Assembly (NCBI GenBank): GCA_963989385.1
Contig: OZ022509.1
Location: 48,314,271 to 48,378,270 of the forward strand
DNA from: Ctena decussata
Lineage: Eukaryota; Mollusca; Bivalvia; Lucinida; Lucinidae
DNA: 64,000 nt
Direction: 5' to 3'
Below the pieces are notes generated by a model, which made no database searches, was not told the origin of the DNA, and was given only the letters and a program-made list of their open reading frames with translations. Shown piece by piece: positions 1 through 12,229 of the stretch. Numbering within the stretch: the first letter of the stretch is position 1; each line of letters opens with the position of its first letter. The position numbers were made by a program, and so were the translations under genes.

Positions 1-1627
1 CAATAATTTTGCTACATAAACAGTTGGAACTATTAAACTCTCAGAGAAAACTTTTACGGCCTTTCAACGATATTTTTCATGTGGTCCTTCACCAGCAACG
101 GTTATGTCTGTTAAATAACAGTTAAATGTATACAAAAGTACAAGCATGCCAAAAAAATCTTAATTCAGTAATCCCCTGCGCCCCATAGCACGGAACTATT
201 CAAACAGTAAAGATCACAATCTGCCTTTGCAAAGTGTAGAACCTGTAGTGTCTGATCAGGATCAACAAATTTACGGTGATTTTCCGCCTTAACGATATTT
301 CAGTGTACTCAGTGTATAAACACTACATGGTCATTCAGCGAGTTCTCCGGCATTAATCTGAGTCTACACAGTGCACAGATGAACGCAAGTCATTATTGGG
401 TTCACAACACACATGCGAGCTGATCTCGAATGTTTCTTCAGAATGTTTAGCAGAAGCTTAGTTCTGCTACGCATAACCTTCATTATCATATGCTAGCATG
501 CTGGGCGTGTGATGGGGGATGTTTTACAAAAAGGATGTTGTCTTAGTTTTATACTGATCTTCTTTGAAAGAAGACACAGCAGACACTCAGGTAGTTGATT
601 AATGACTTGTTTTTAGCATCAGACCGTACATCCAACATGCAGTTTTCAAGCTGAGGCCTGTATTTCTGTTTAAATTATATAATGATCCGTTACTGTCGCA
701 CACTGGTGCCCCACTTTTCCAGGCTTTAGTTTCATCAAATACTGGGATGTCCCAACAATAATGACTGCCTGCAATTTTAGGGATGCTACGACACATTACA
801 AAGCAAAACTGGTTTCAATCGCCTAATGATAAAATAGTTTAATTAACCAAAATCTATTTTGGGGCAACGAGCAACAGGCAAAATGCGAGCGCCGCTGAAG
901 AGGGGCCAAGCTTTTCAACAACTCTGATTTGTTTCACAGTCGCAGATTTCGATCGAAATTTTCACCCTGCACTTTGCCATTGGTCTAACTTGATGACTGT
1001 AATATAATGATAAAACATATTTGTTTCATTTGTGAGAAAAATGGGTGATAACTTACGATTGATCCGATACTGTCGATGATCCGATACTGTCGAGTCCACT
1101 GTATCTCTCTCTCTGTACGTGCGTGCGTGCGTGTGTGTGTGTGTGTTGAGCTTAAAGCAGTATTTCGGCCCAAATGTCATGCTTTCAAAACCTTTGTTTA
1201 AAGTTTTCTTTGAAAGTAAACCCATTATAACTGTGATTTCCATTCACTTCAGGACGCATGTTCAAGCAGAAATGATACTTTTGGCTTTAGTATTAGCCTG
1301 TTTTACTTTTGATGGACCCGGTAGAAAATCAATACACACAGGAACGTGTATATTCTCTATGTTACTCAGATGGTTTACACACTAAATGAGCAGGCTTCCA
1401 TCTGCCTAAAAGTGTTTAGACTTTCTTAAAGGCAAAAATATAAGTTATCAGACATTTTTAACAAAAAATGGAATTGGTCATTTTGAGCTTTAAATGAGAA
1501 CTGGAACCCTACATACAAAATACTCTTATAGCCATAATTCGATTTGACAAAAAGAACTATGCAAGAAAAGTGGCTCTCGTAGGTGAAAATACTTCACGAT
1601 ATAGTCGTCTTTCCAATAACCATTTTT
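1..1627. other. Intergenic, nothing recognised except a GT-rich microsatellite
   Basis: I see no credible coding exon, tRNA or transposon end here. Short open frames lack domain-like composition and supporting splice signals. A (GTGC)n/(GT)n tract lies near 1118-1146, next to a CT-rich stretch. Confidence 0.5.
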
Positions 1628-2635
1628 AGCTCGTCAGAACGAAGTCCAGGAAGAGCTATTGCACTACCCCCGGCGTCGGCGTTGGCGGCAGCGTTGGAAT
1701 TAGCGTTGGCGGCGGCGGCGTCGGCGTTAGCAAAATGTTAAAGTTTTACGTCAAAGATTTTAAGATCTCATAGTTTTTAAACCCTTAGATCAATTTGGAT
1801 CGTATTTGGTGTACTGATAGATATTGGGCCAAAATTTTATTCAAAACCATCCCCACCACTGGTCATGACCTTAAGGTCAAGGTCACGGTCTAAGAAATTT
1901 TATGGTAAAGTTTTACGTTAAAGTTTTTTAAGATCTCATAGTTTCTAAACCTTTTAATCAATTTGAAATATATTTGGTATGATGATAGATACTGGTCCAA
2001 AATTTTGTTTAGGACCATCCCCACCCCTGGTCATGACCTTAAGGTCAAGGTCATGGACTTGGAAATTTTATGTTAAAGTTTTATAGATCTCATAGTTTTT
2101 AAACCTATTAATCAATTTGAATTATATTTGGTATGATGATAGATATTGGTCCAAAATTTTGTTTAGGACCATCCCCATCCCTGGTCATGACCTAAAGGTC
2201 AAGGTCACGGACTTAGAAATTTTATGTTAAAGTTTTATAGATCTCATAGTTTTTAAACCTTTTAATCAATTTGAATTATATTTGGTATGATGATAGATAT
2301 TGGTCCAAAATTTTGTTTACGACTATCCCCATCCCTGGTCATGACCTAAAGGTCAAGGTCACGGACTTAGAAATTTTATGTTAAATTTTTATTTTAAAGG
2401 TTTTAAGATCTTATAGTTTCTGAATATTTTAATCGTTTTGAATTACATTTGGTATGTGGATAGATATTGGTCCAAAAAAATTTTCAGCACCAATCCCACC
2501 TCTGACCTATAGGCCAAGGTCATGGACTCTGAAATTTTATGTTGAAATATTCTTGGCTAAAGTTTTTTTAAAATTCTCCTTGAAATTAGACAGATTTATT
2601 TAATACTTCCACAGAATTTAGGTGATGGTCTAAAT
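1628..2635 (-). mobile_element. Helentron-like (HINE) element, 5'-truncated, with satellite array
   Basis: Read on the minus strand, it ends in a short hairpin plus GAGCTAAAAA at the left edge. Just inside is a CpG-rich block of GGCGTCGGCG type (about 1668-1725). The interior (about 1737-2550) is a tandem array of ~155-bp monomers carrying AAGGTCAAGGTCA. No ACAAG-type 5' end is visible, and the next element abuts its truncated 5' side. No coding capacity was found. Assignment rests on architecture shared with the other elements in the window. Confidence 0.6.
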
Positions 2636-2798
2636 TTTTAGCTCGCCTGTACGAATGTACAAGAAGAGCCATTGTTTCTTTGCACTACCCCCGCCGGCGG
2701 CGGCGGTGTTAGCAAAATGTTAAAGATTTACGTTAAACATTTTAGGTGATGGGAAGGCGTTGTCAGGCGAGCTATCCTGTCCCACTGACAGGTCTTGT
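2636..2798 (-). mobile_element. Miniature Helentron-like element (163 bp)
   Basis: On the minus strand it starts ACAAGACCTGTCAG and carries an arm AGCTCGCCTG. It ends with the complementary CAGGCGAGCT followed by AAAAA. It has no satellite array and only a short CpG-rich GGCGG block, so it is close to a termini-only version of the family. It abuts the element at 1628-2635. Confidence 0.65.
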
Positions 2799-3068
2799 TC
2801 CGGTGACAAGTGGGAAAAACCTCTATGGTAGAAATGAATTCTTTGACAGCAATAACTTTTCTGGTACGGATTTGCATTTGTATATCTGTCTAAACTTTAT
2901 GGTTATTTGGCATTTTCTTTAACCCTGAAAGACCCATTTTCGTCTCATCGGGTTTGTGGGTTAAGCAGACAAATAGTTCAAAGACAGTCAGTCATTCATA
3001 CAGACAGCCGACGGAAATGATGACAGACAATCAGTCAGACAGTAAGTCAAATACACAGTCAGCCAATG

Positions 3069-3319
3069 GTTGGTTGGTTGGTTGGTTGTTTTGGGTTTAT
3101 CGGCCCTTTTAGAAGTATTTCAGTCTATATCGGGCCGTCTCCCAAAGAGAGGGAGAAAAAAGAGAGAGAAATGATAGACGAGAGAAACAAATGTCCATAC
3201 ATCCCCCACCTGCACCTACTGCAAGCACAGTAGGCCCTTGCCCTACTATCATCCAAATCAGTAGGACGCCCAGGTACTGGAAGTTATACCCAGCACCATT
3301 GCACCACCCAACCACCCCT
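3069..3319 (-). mobile_element. SINE family C, full copy with target duplication
   Basis: A 251-bp retroposon whose 3' tail on the minus strand is (CCAA)n, seen here as TTGGTTGG at 3069-3088. It is flanked by an 11-bp direct repeat GTCAGCCAATG (3058-3068 and 3320-3330). Homologous copies lie at 19025-19267 (plus strand) and as a fragment around 10647-11005. I saw no clear tRNA promoter boxes in this family, so its origin is undetermined. Confidence 0.8.
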
Positions 3320-3330
3320 GTCAGCCAATG

Positions 3331-4412
3331 ATACACAGACAAAAAATGCCTTTATAAAATGACTTTGCTAATATTCAAAGCATCTTTTGTCCAGGCATTA
3401 ATAATGCGTAACTTGTGGCTTTGTTACTAAAGCGTTATGTTGCTGTCACACAGTGACGCACAGCATCAGCGTATGCCGACGTATGAGAAATGTAGCGAAC
3501 ACGCTGGTGTACGTATAAGAATACTTTGGTATAAGTTGTTGTACGTCGAATGCGGCCCAAAATTTTGTGCATGCATAAAATGTTCAGAATATGCCGACGT
3601 ATTGCTTATAAGTTAGACATAAGGTTGATGTACGCGACAGGTAAGTTGGTTTAAACAATATTTTTTATTTAGGACAAACGACGACATGATTACAAAACAG
3701 TACAATATACAATATGGTACAGGATCTGACGGTAAGCGAAACGCTTTTATGAAAGTCATCTCCTGAGGTAAGTTATGCATACATTAGAGAAAAAGAATAA
3801 GGGACATAACGGACAGAAATGATTTATGCTTGAATACATTTGATCAAAATTATATTATATTAAAGATATTCCGTTACTTCATAAACAATTTGCATGGTTT
3901 AAAGGTAAAAATCTTACCCCTTTACCAACGTATTAAATCCATGATAAATCCATATTTTGTACTATCTTCTACGGGTTGATTATGTTATTTTACTGAATGA
4001 AATTTATTTTCTTGCTTGTTTGGTTGAACACAGGTGACATGCCTTTAAAAGTCATAATTATCCGAACATAACACATTATTTTAATAATTATTAAGATGAA
4101 AGGATAAGCATTAACTGGGTAGCTATTTTCAATTAAAGTCATAAGCTGTGGTCAGATAGTTGCGACAATCAAAGATAGGTTGGATCATGAACTGTAGTCA
4201 AGTAATTGTGACCATTTAAGACTGTCACTGCAGATTATACTCTTTCATCTTTTAATCGGCTCCAATTCGTAATCTAGTTTGTCTTCTAGCGTGGTCCGTC
4301 TGATCCTGAAACGTGGTCCGTTTTGTCCTGAAACGTGGTCCGTTTTGTCTTGAAACATGGTCCGTTTTGTCCTAACCGTGGTCCGTTTTGTCTGTGGGCC
4401 GTTTTGTCCGAG
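3331..4412. other. Intergenic, mostly unrecognised
   Basis: Around 3380-3440 there is a diverged piece of the ~120-bp satellite found at 4413 onward. At 4290-4400 a short direct repeat of about 25 bp, containing GTGGTCCGTTTTGTC, occurs about five times. No coding exon is supported. Confidence 0.45.
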
Positions 4413-4717
4413 TACCGAGAAGAAAACCCTTGGTAACTGCCGATAGTTACGGGCTGTTGTGGGTATAATCAAAGCTTCTTCTGCTCAGGCGTTAATAGTC
4501 GTAACGTGTGGCTTTGTAAAACTAAAGCGTTATATTAGATAATTATACTCTTGGTAACAGCTGACAGTAAATATTCAACGCTTCTCATGTCCAGGTATTA
4601 AAAGGCGTAACCTGTGCTTTGTAAAACCAAAGCGTTGCAGTCTTTTAAACTTCGAAGATGTATACTCTTGGTAGCTGCAACTAGTTAAGGGTTCTTGCGG
4701 TAATACTCCAAGCATAT
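4413..4717. repeat. ~120-bp satellite array, left block
   Basis: Diverged copies of a ~120-bp monomer containing TAGTTACGGG.TGTTGTGG and a GCGTAACCTGTGGCTTTGTA segment. The same array continues at 6961-7638 and 16890-17240. The blocks are separated only by later insertions, so they were probably one array. Confidence 0.7.
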
Positions 4718-4939
4718 GATCCGCGACACGAGAAAACAAACAATGTGGTTGTGCGCCCAGCGCAGACCCAGATCAGGCTGGGCATCCACCCATTCAGATG
4801 AGATTCTTCGCAATACGCTTCAAGGGTAGCTAAGTGTCTGAGCTACCTTCATGCGGACAGCGAAGACTCTGATCAGACTGGGCGGATGCCCAGGCTGATC
4901 TGAATCTGCGCTGGGCGCACAACCACATTGTTGGTTTTT
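4718..4939. mobile_element. Fold-back MITE family P1, interrupted copy
   Basis: A near-palindromic element. The left arm has CGCGACACGAGAAAACAAAC and GCGCCCAGCGCAGACCCAGA; the right arm has the complementary TCTGCGCTGGGCGCACAACC. Its last part, CTCGTGTCGTGGCTCAT, is displaced to 6944-6960 because a Helentron-like element sits inside it. Other full copies are at 24040, 25983, 31700, 35221, 39985 and 61670. Non-coding. Confidence 0.85.
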
Positions 4940-6943
4940 GACGCACCTGCTTTAGCAAGGTGCGATATAGGCGTCCGGTTTTCCGTCCGTCAGTCCGTCC
5001 GTCCGTCCTTCCATTCACAATTTACGTCGACCCTAGCATTTTAGTCCATTCAAATGACTTATTCTCTGAAAGCACTGCATCCATGGTTCTCAAATTTCAC
5101 ATGCAGCATGATCACACAGCAGGGCTTCAGAATGGTAAAATTCAGGCGGGTCGAGAATCCATGATGGCTGCCGTTACTAAAAATAGCAAAACCAATAAAA
5201 TCAACTTTTTCTCCAGAACCACTCGGTATATTTGCATGAAATTTTGTATGAGGCATAAGTAGTTATTTTGGCTGAAATTTTGTATGAGGCATAAGTGGGA
5301 CCTTGGTATTCAGAATTATCAAAATGAAAAAAATGTGTAGCGGAATTAGGTCACAGTGACCTTACGTCGACCCTAGAATAATTAACGTCGACCCTGGCAT
5401 TTAAGTCCATTCAAATGACTTTTTCTCTGAAACCACTGCATCCATGGTTCTCAAATTTCACATGCAGCTTGATCAGACTGCAGGGCTTTAGAATGGTAAA
5501 ATTCAGGCGGGTCGAGAATCCAAGATGGTCGCCGTTACTAAAAATAGCAAAACCAATAAAATCAAGTTTTCCTCAAAACCACTTTGTCTATTTGGCTGAA
5601 ATTTTGTATGAAGCATAAGTTGGACCTTGGTATTCAGAATTATCAAAATGAAAAACATCTGTAGCGGAATTAGGTCACAGTGACCTTACGTCGACCCTAG
5701 AATAATTTACGTCGACCCTAGCATTTTAGTTCATTCAAATGACTTATTCTCTGAAACCACTGCATCCATGGTTCTCAAATTTCACATGCAGCATGATCAG
5801 ACTGTAGGGCTTCAGAATGATAAAATTCGGGCGAGTCGTAAATCCAAGATGGTCACCATTACTAAAAGTAGCAAAACCAATAAAATCAACCTTTTTCTCC
5901 AGACCCACTTGGTATACGAGGGTCATCCAATAAGTCTTGCAAACGCCGTCATTACTGCTTTATAAATTGAGGTAGGATTATCAAATTATACCATTTACAG
6001 CTTACGTATATAATACACATATGTGCTAAAAATCATACATGTGCTATTCCTTTCTCAGATATGGGAGGGTTTTGAACGCAAATGTGTAAGTGATACCGGC
6101 GGTGAAATTGCACAAACATGACGTATTTTACAAGAGGTTAGGGGAAGAAAATTCCTGCATACATGTTTATTATTCTTTCAAATTACAAGAATTCATGTTC
6201 TAAAGTAATCGCCTTATATTTAAGAATTCAAATAAGAGACAATTGTCACTTCACATTACCAGACAAATGTGGTTGCTAGGCAACAAGAGAATATTACACA
6301 ATTTTAGCAAAATTTTAGCTTTTGACGTTTACCTCTGGTTTCTTAAGGCTGCAAACGATATTAAACAAGGCTCGAAGCTTATATTTTCTCTTATATCTAC
6401 ATTTCAGCATCTCGGGACTATTCTTTGATAACAAATTAATGGCAGTTTAGGAAACATTTCATCTGCTGTGAAAGCCTCTTCTTCATATACTCATTTTATA
6501 TGATATTCTAGCTGCCCGAAAAATATGGTGATCTTCCTTTGAACAATAATTATATCTTGACTGATGGCAATATCTTAACCTTGGTACCGTGTACATACTT
6601 CAGTATTATTTTCCGTATCTCCCAGCAATTTTCAGATATTTACAAGGATTCTGAACTATGCTAGGGGATCTTAAACAGACAACTAGAAGCCACCGCCGCA
6701 CCCATAATGGTAGTATTCTTCAGTTGCCTAGCAACGCCATTTGCAAGATCATGACGTTTCTGGAAATTGTTGACTGGAAAGAAGGAAAGATGCAATGTAG
6801 GAATGTGGATTACTTGATTCGTTTTTAATTATCATTTGCCTGAAACTCGGCCGTTTGCAGGACTTATTGGATGACCCTCGTATTCATTTTCTTCATGTGA
6901 AGGCACACAGCAGGTGCGACATAGCATTCCGCGGAATTCTTGT
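4940..6943 (-). mobile_element. Helentron-like (HINE) element with ~330-bp satellite
   Basis: On the minus strand the 5' end is ACAAGAATTCCGCGGAATGC (6924-6943), followed by an arm GTCGCACCTGCT. The 3' end at 4940-4965 carries AGCAGGTGCG plus A-rich sequence, complementary over about 11 bases. A GGACGGACGGACTGACGG block lies at about 4982-5010. The interior has three ~330-bp monomers from about 5026, containing ACGTCGACCCTAG and related to the element at 40704. It is inserted within the last ~20 bp of a P1 MITE without an obvious target duplication, and it contains a mariner-like relic. Confidence 0.75.
5917..6880. mobile_element. Mariner-like relic with long TIRs and TA duplication
   Basis: Terminal inverted repeats of about 30 bp begin CGAGGGTCATCCAATAAGTC on both ends, with TA flanking each end (5915-5916 and 6881-6882). 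At 964 bp it is shorter than a typical ~1.3-kb mariner. I see no transposase with a D,D34D core in the interior, so it looks non-autonomous or deleted. It is nested in the Helentron-like element. Confidence 0.75.
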
Positions 6944-6960
6944 CTCGTGTCGTGGCTCAT

Positions 6961-7638
6961 ATTATCTTCAAGCATTATAAGGCGTAACCCATTGTTATGT
7001 AAAGCCAAAGAGTTACTTTGGGGACTTACCTCGTGATAAATGGTAACTTACGGGTTGTTGTTATATTCAAAACTTCTTATGTTGAGGTATTAATAAGCGT
7101 AACCTGTGGCTTTGTAATAAAAAAGTTGTTGCATTGGAGAATAATACTCGTGATAACTTCTAATAGTTACGGGTTGTTGTTATATTCAAAACTTCTTATG
7201 TTGAGGTATTAATAAGCGTATCCTGTGGCTTTGTAATAAAAAAGTTGTTGCATTGGAGAATAATACTCGTGATAACTTCTAATAGTTACGGGTTGTTGTG
7301 GTTATTTTCAAAGCTTCTTATGTTGGGGTCTTTATAAGCGTAACCTGTGGCTTTGTAAAAACAAGGCGTTGCATTAGAGAATGAAACTGTTGGTAACTGC
7401 TATTAGTTACGGGTTGTTGTGGTTATTTTCAAAGCTTCTTCTGTTGAGGTATTAATAAGCGTAACCTGTGGCTTTTTAAAACAAGGTGTTGCTTTAGAGA
7501 ATGATACTGGTGGGAACTGCTGATAGTTATGGGTTGTTGTAGTTATTTTCAAAGCTTCTTATGTCCAGGCAGTAATATGCGTAGCCTGTGAATTTGGAAA
7601 CAAAATGGAGAATACTCGTGATAACTGCTAATAGTTAC
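6961..7638. repeat. ~120-bp satellite array, central block
   Basis: Five to six head-to-tail monomers. The TTACGGGTTG core recurs near 7051, 7170, 7289, 7410 and 7530, giving a period of 119-121 bp. The array ends abruptly in ATAGTTAC at 7638, where a 9.25-kb insertion starts, and resumes at 16890. Confidence 0.9.
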
Positions 7639-7654
7639 CGGTGTACCTAAAACT

Positions 7655-7754
7655 AGTAATGTCCAGTAGTGTACAGTAATGTCCAGTAATGTACAGTAAT
7701 GTACAGTAATGCCCAGTAGTGTACAGTAATGTCCAGTAATGTACAGTAATGTAC
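7655..7754. repeat. 10-bp tandem repeat forming the left terminal repeat
   Basis: Ten units of AGTAATGTAC with variants AGTAATGTCC, AGTAGTGTAC and AGTAATGCCC. The reverse complement is found at 16785-16874. Confidence 0.95.
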
Positions 7755-8720
7755 AATATTTTATACCCTAGTGACGTTATTCAGGGGCAGTAATAGCCGG
7801 TCCTGTTTGTCTGTCTGTCCGTCTATATGTATGCCCGATCGTCACACTTCTGGGATAAAGTTAAAGCAACCATCAACTTCTTCAATTTTCAATTAATTTT
7901 CTTTTGCAAACTTTTGCACATGTTGTGGACATAAAATCATGCAATTAGCTTTTGAAAGAAATAAAAGCAATATTAATATAATTAAGGACTTTTGAACTTG
8001 GTCATTTTGGGGGGTCCGAGTTTAGGCAACTTTTTACATGTTGCGGCACAGAGCTCTCATACTCGGCCCCCGAAGGTTTTTTTTTTTGTTGTTGATATTA
8101 TGAAAATATGTTTTTTGCTTTTTGACGGAAATGATAGAACTTCTGATAGAATTGTGGAATGTTGAACTTAGTATTTTGGGCAACGTTTTTGCAGTTTAGA
8201 GTTTTGCTATTTCAGGCTTTTTTTTCACAACATATATATACACAGTACAACATGAAAATTTTAGGATTTGAACGAAAGCATATTGCTTATTTAGTTCTTC
8301 TCCAAGCGTAAATGAATTTGAAAATGTTTTATATGGCAGAAAAGTAAAACTATAGAAGTGTACAATAAACTCTTTGAAAACAAACTATAGAAGTGTACAA
8401 TAAACTCTTTGAAAACAAACTATAGAAGTGTACAATAAACTCTGACACAAGCACAGGCACACAAGCGACCACACACTCACGAGCACATTTACATGCTAGT
8501 AAAGAATGCGCCAAGCGAAATACATGGATGAGCGGCATCGCATGGAAATGGACCTTATGGCATGCTCAAACATAAGATACTCAAATCAGCCTGTGCATCT
8601 ACATAGTTCCGACAGGCTCCTCCAAGTTTTCATGAAAACGTATATTAAGACTCAGGTCCGCACATATATTTACCGTCTTACCATTAACTATAGAAAAACT
8701 AAATCAGATGGATGCATGGA
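7755..8720. other. Interior of the 9.25-kb element; nothing coding seen
   Basis: AT-rich DNA. A 35-bp direct repeat starting ACTATAGAAGTGTACAATAA occurs about 2.7 times at 8347-8442. Short open frames here look fortuitous. Confidence 0.5.
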
Positions 8721-8895
8721 TGACTTGTGATTTTACATCCTTTTTAACAGTATTTCGGTCATATCAGGGCGATGGGTGATGATAATGGAAGGCTTTGTGC
8801 AGTGAAACCAAGTTTACGATTGAAAAGATTCCCGCCTACAGCGGAGTACGAACCAAGGAACGCTAGATCAGCAGACCAGCGCTTAAAGGGCTACT
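8721..8895 (-). mobile_element. SINE family B, diverged copy
   Basis: It matches the family copies at 31190, 35640, 45440 and 62829. Shared blocks on the plus strand are GGATGACTTGTGATTTTACA, AACAGTATTTCGGTCATATC and, at the tRNA-like head, GATCAGCAGACCAGCGCTTA. The head points right, so the SINE runs on the minus strand. No target duplication was resolved. Confidence 0.7.
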
Positions 8896-10646
8896 GTACT
8901 GATTTTCAACTTGCATTGTAATCACTGGAAATAACTGACATTATTTTGTCTAAAAGAATGTAAAAAATTGCAAGGAAAAATTCCAAAATAGATAAAAAGC
9001 TATAAGCAATTTAAATTTTAAACTGAGCTACCGGGACTGCTTACAAATTAAATCAGATTGACAGTAAATATTTCATTTATATGTGACATTCTGGAATAGA
9101 GGAGATGGGGACGGTGTCTAACTTTATTTCAAAATCATCTTGAAAACATTATTTTAGAAATTCGGTCTTGATTATGATTGTATTGCTTCGAGTTTTTTTT
9201 TTTACCATCAGTATTGATGCATTTGCGAAAACGGTTTGCAGAATGTTTGGAATTTTGAGGGTGTTGCATAAAAAATAACTTTAATTAAATGCGTAAAAAC
9301 ATTTAATCTATAATGCGTTCTAAAGGCGGAAAGGAACACTCTAATGTCTATAAAAAGTGCAAATAATATATGGTCAATCTTATTTCATTTCCCCCCCCCT
9401 TCTTTTTCTTCTTTTTTTTCGATCATTTTCATAAACGAATCGTGAGTTTTAGCGCTATAGTATAGGTGGCAGTAAGTCGCAGAGGGGAGTAATAATCATC
9501 AGGCAGGTGCCAATTTGTTGCACAAGCTCCAACCCGGGGTATAATTAATGATAATGAGATTCGTCGAATCGGCGTGAGGACACAGGGGGTTTATATAACT
9601 CGCTCAATTAGTTTGCAGATGCGCGTAGCTGCATACTTCAAAAAACGTTTCACAGCAAAAGACCGCTACTGCTATGCTCAAACAAATGCCGAAGCATGAT
9701 AGATATATGTTATGAATAACAAAAACTTAATTCGTAAAAAAAAAGAAAAAAAAAAAATACATGCAGATATATGCAGTATTTTCAAGATCAGAATATGAGA
9801 AAGTAATGTATACTGAAAGGATTTAAAAACTTCCACTTTTTATTGCTGGCTGCTGATCTGTTCACTCATGACAGTGATGAATATTTAACGACAAAATGCT
9901 TGAAACTTATCAAATTTAAAGATCACGCAGTTCAATTGTATCATTTAGCTACATGACGTCAGTAAAAGAGCGTTACGTCGCTGAAATGCATACGGCGATT
10001 CCGGCGTTATCTTATGCAACACTGTTTTCGACCATTTCTTACTGTCTTAATATTGTGACATCATCCACGTTGATTTGCAAGTATCACTGCGGATGATGCT
10101 GTCGCGCAAAGCCTATTACGGAGACGGCGTTGACGTTAGTTAACGTCATGATCTCTGGTTTTTAATCTCGGTTAGGTGCTTTTCTGACGGTCTTTTAAGT
10201 TTCCTGTAAATAGTGCACGTCGTCTGAGATTGTAAATTGCTGTAATTAACGCATAAAATTGTACCGTGACGTCACTTTTTGAAATTTCAGCATTTATCTG
10301 GCCCAAAACTCTGCGCCTGTTTGCGATATTTAGGCGCGGTAGGCTAAATAAAGCCACTGACCGAGTTCAAACTTTTAAAATTCAATTTGATATTGTGAGA
10401 GAAATGTTTCATCAGAAAACTGTATACATGAAGCTATTCATCCTTATGTAAACGGTACTAAGAACACGAGGAGCACGTGCTTGTTCCTGACCGATTCGGT
10501 TGAACGATTTCAGATTCGGTATATTGATATAATTAGGTATAAGAGAATATATATGCTGTAAAAGTTTGGTCGCCGTAGCTGCATTCATTTTCGAGATATT
10601 CAAAATTAATGGGTGGAAGTTTTTAAATCCTTTAAGTATATATTAT
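8896..10646. other. Interior of the 9.25-kb element; unrecognised
   Basis: AT-rich unique-looking sequence with homopolymer runs near 9190, 9390 and 9740. TGACGTCA-like sites occur near 9955 and 10267. No supported exon or element end. Confidence 0.4.
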
Positions 10647-10708
10647 TATGAGAAAGTAAGAGACGGTCCGATATAGACTGAAAACTGTCTCAAAGGGCCG
10701 TTAAACCT
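10647..10708 (+). mobile_element. SINE family C, 3' fragment (split)
   Basis: It matches the 3' half of the copy at 19025-19267 (GACGGTCCGATATAGACTG, AAAGGGCCGTTAAACC). Its tail continues at 10983-11005 on the far side of an inserted SINE A. Confidence 0.75.
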
Positions 10709-10717
10709 AAAATAACC

Positions 10718-10982
10718 TTTGTTGTGTTATTGTTTAACGTTCACGGTAAACAGCCATGGTCATGTCGGGACGGTCAGTTAATCTAACCACTCTATTCCTG
10801 GGCAGGCTTAGACCTCCTTAGCGGTTGACAATTACTAAATGCATTTACTTTCACCGGTAACTGACAACTGCCCTTCTTGAATCAGCGGAAGGGGAAATGA
10901 AAGTAAGTACCTGGTATCGAACCCTGGACCTGTGGCTTATAAGTCAGATGTGCTACCGACTGCGCTACGCGGCCCGACCCCC
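10718..10982 (-). mobile_element. SINE family A, tRNA-derived, with target duplication
   Basis: On the minus strand the head reads as a tRNA-like promoter. The A-box region is TAGCGCAGTCGGTAGC, the anticodon-loop-like segment GACTTATAAGCC, and the B box GGTTCGATACC. The body matches the copies at 12230 and 44584. It is flanked by AAAATAACC (10709-10717 and 10983-10991) and sits in the tail of a SINE C. It is not a functional tRNA gene because the tRNA-like part runs straight into the SINE body. Confidence 0.85.
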
Positions 10983-11444
10983 AAAATAACCAATCAACCA
11001 ACTACATGTATACTATGCAAAAATAAAAACTTCAGAGTTTTTATTTCACATTCCCGGCCAGTCTCTAAATATGGATTATATCGGGTTTGACAGACGTCTG
11101 CTTATAAATTCAAACTATGGACAATTATTCCCTGCCCGGAGTCATCTCACTTTTTCCTATTTTGATAAATCAGACCTTAGCTTAGTTTGCGCTTGTGCAG
11201 AAATGTACACAATAAACATTAGTTTTAGTAATCACACCTCTAAAGATTCAAACGTTCAGATTACCTCCCTTTGAATTAAAAATGTACAGTATTTATTTCC
11301 GTTTCCATGATAACCTACTATTGTAGCAACTTCTGACGTTCGACTGGTAATGCGAGTGCGCATGCCCAAAAATACTACTATGGTAGGTACTTAAAATTTA
11401 ATTCGATTCGAAGTGGGCCAAGATCATTTAAGATAGAAACAAAT

Positions 11445-11675
11445 GGGGCCGAGTGCACAAAGGAGGCGTAAACTACACCGGCGTAGCTTACGAACGTCGG
11501 CGCAACTAAGACTGTATTTTAATCCAAGTGCACGAGACGATTTGTGAGTTTTGAAGCTATTTTACGACTTAGTTACGACACGCCTCGATTGTGCACACGG
11601 ATTAAAATTCTGCGACATTTTTACGACGGACGCATGTCGGGCGTAGGCTTTCGTTTGCTTTGTGCACTCGGTCCC
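11445..11675. mobile_element. MITE with ~20-bp terminal inverted repeats
   Basis: The left end contains GGGCCGAGTGCACAAAG; the right end contains CTTTGTGCACTCGGTCCC. It is 231 bp, CpG-rich and non-coding. It is nested in the 9.25-kb element. Confidence 0.75.
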
Positions 11676-12219
11676 TGGATTCTAACTTTCTGTGGAAGTT
11701 ATTGTATTCTATCATGAGCACCAATGATTAATTGTCGAGGAATTAGCAAGTTTGATTTGAATATCAAAAACAACTGCGCAAAGCGAGCACAGCCGTATAA
11801 AATGCACATTTTTTGAGAAGAAAAAGAATATCGTTGTAATGCGTCGCGAGTGGCTTTTCTATTACACCAATTTAACGTTTGTAACACAAAATGTTTTTGG
11901 CGATTACGAAATCATTGCTTTTAGAAAAATTAAAACGAAAAATTATTTTATTTTTAAAATGTGCATTTTGGGGGGCATTTATATCTGTGCTTGCGTTGTG
12001 CAGTGCTTACCCACACCAGTTTAAATTTGTTGTTTTTACAGTGCTTAAGTACCGATGTTGATGGTAGCTCAGACGCTTGAAACAAACTTGATTTTCTTCA
12101 CTTATTTTGGGTTTTTCAATGAAAACCCATCATTATTCTGCCATTTTTACAAAGTGAAACAACTTGTTTGACTTCCTGTTTGCTTGCCTGGGAGACGAAT
12201 TCATTTCAAAAGTGGGTCT
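11676..12219. other. Interior of the 9.25-kb element; nothing recognised
   Basis: AT-rich sequence with short fortuitous open frames and no element ends that I can define. Confidence 0.4.
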
Positions 12220-12229
12220 ACTCTTTATG

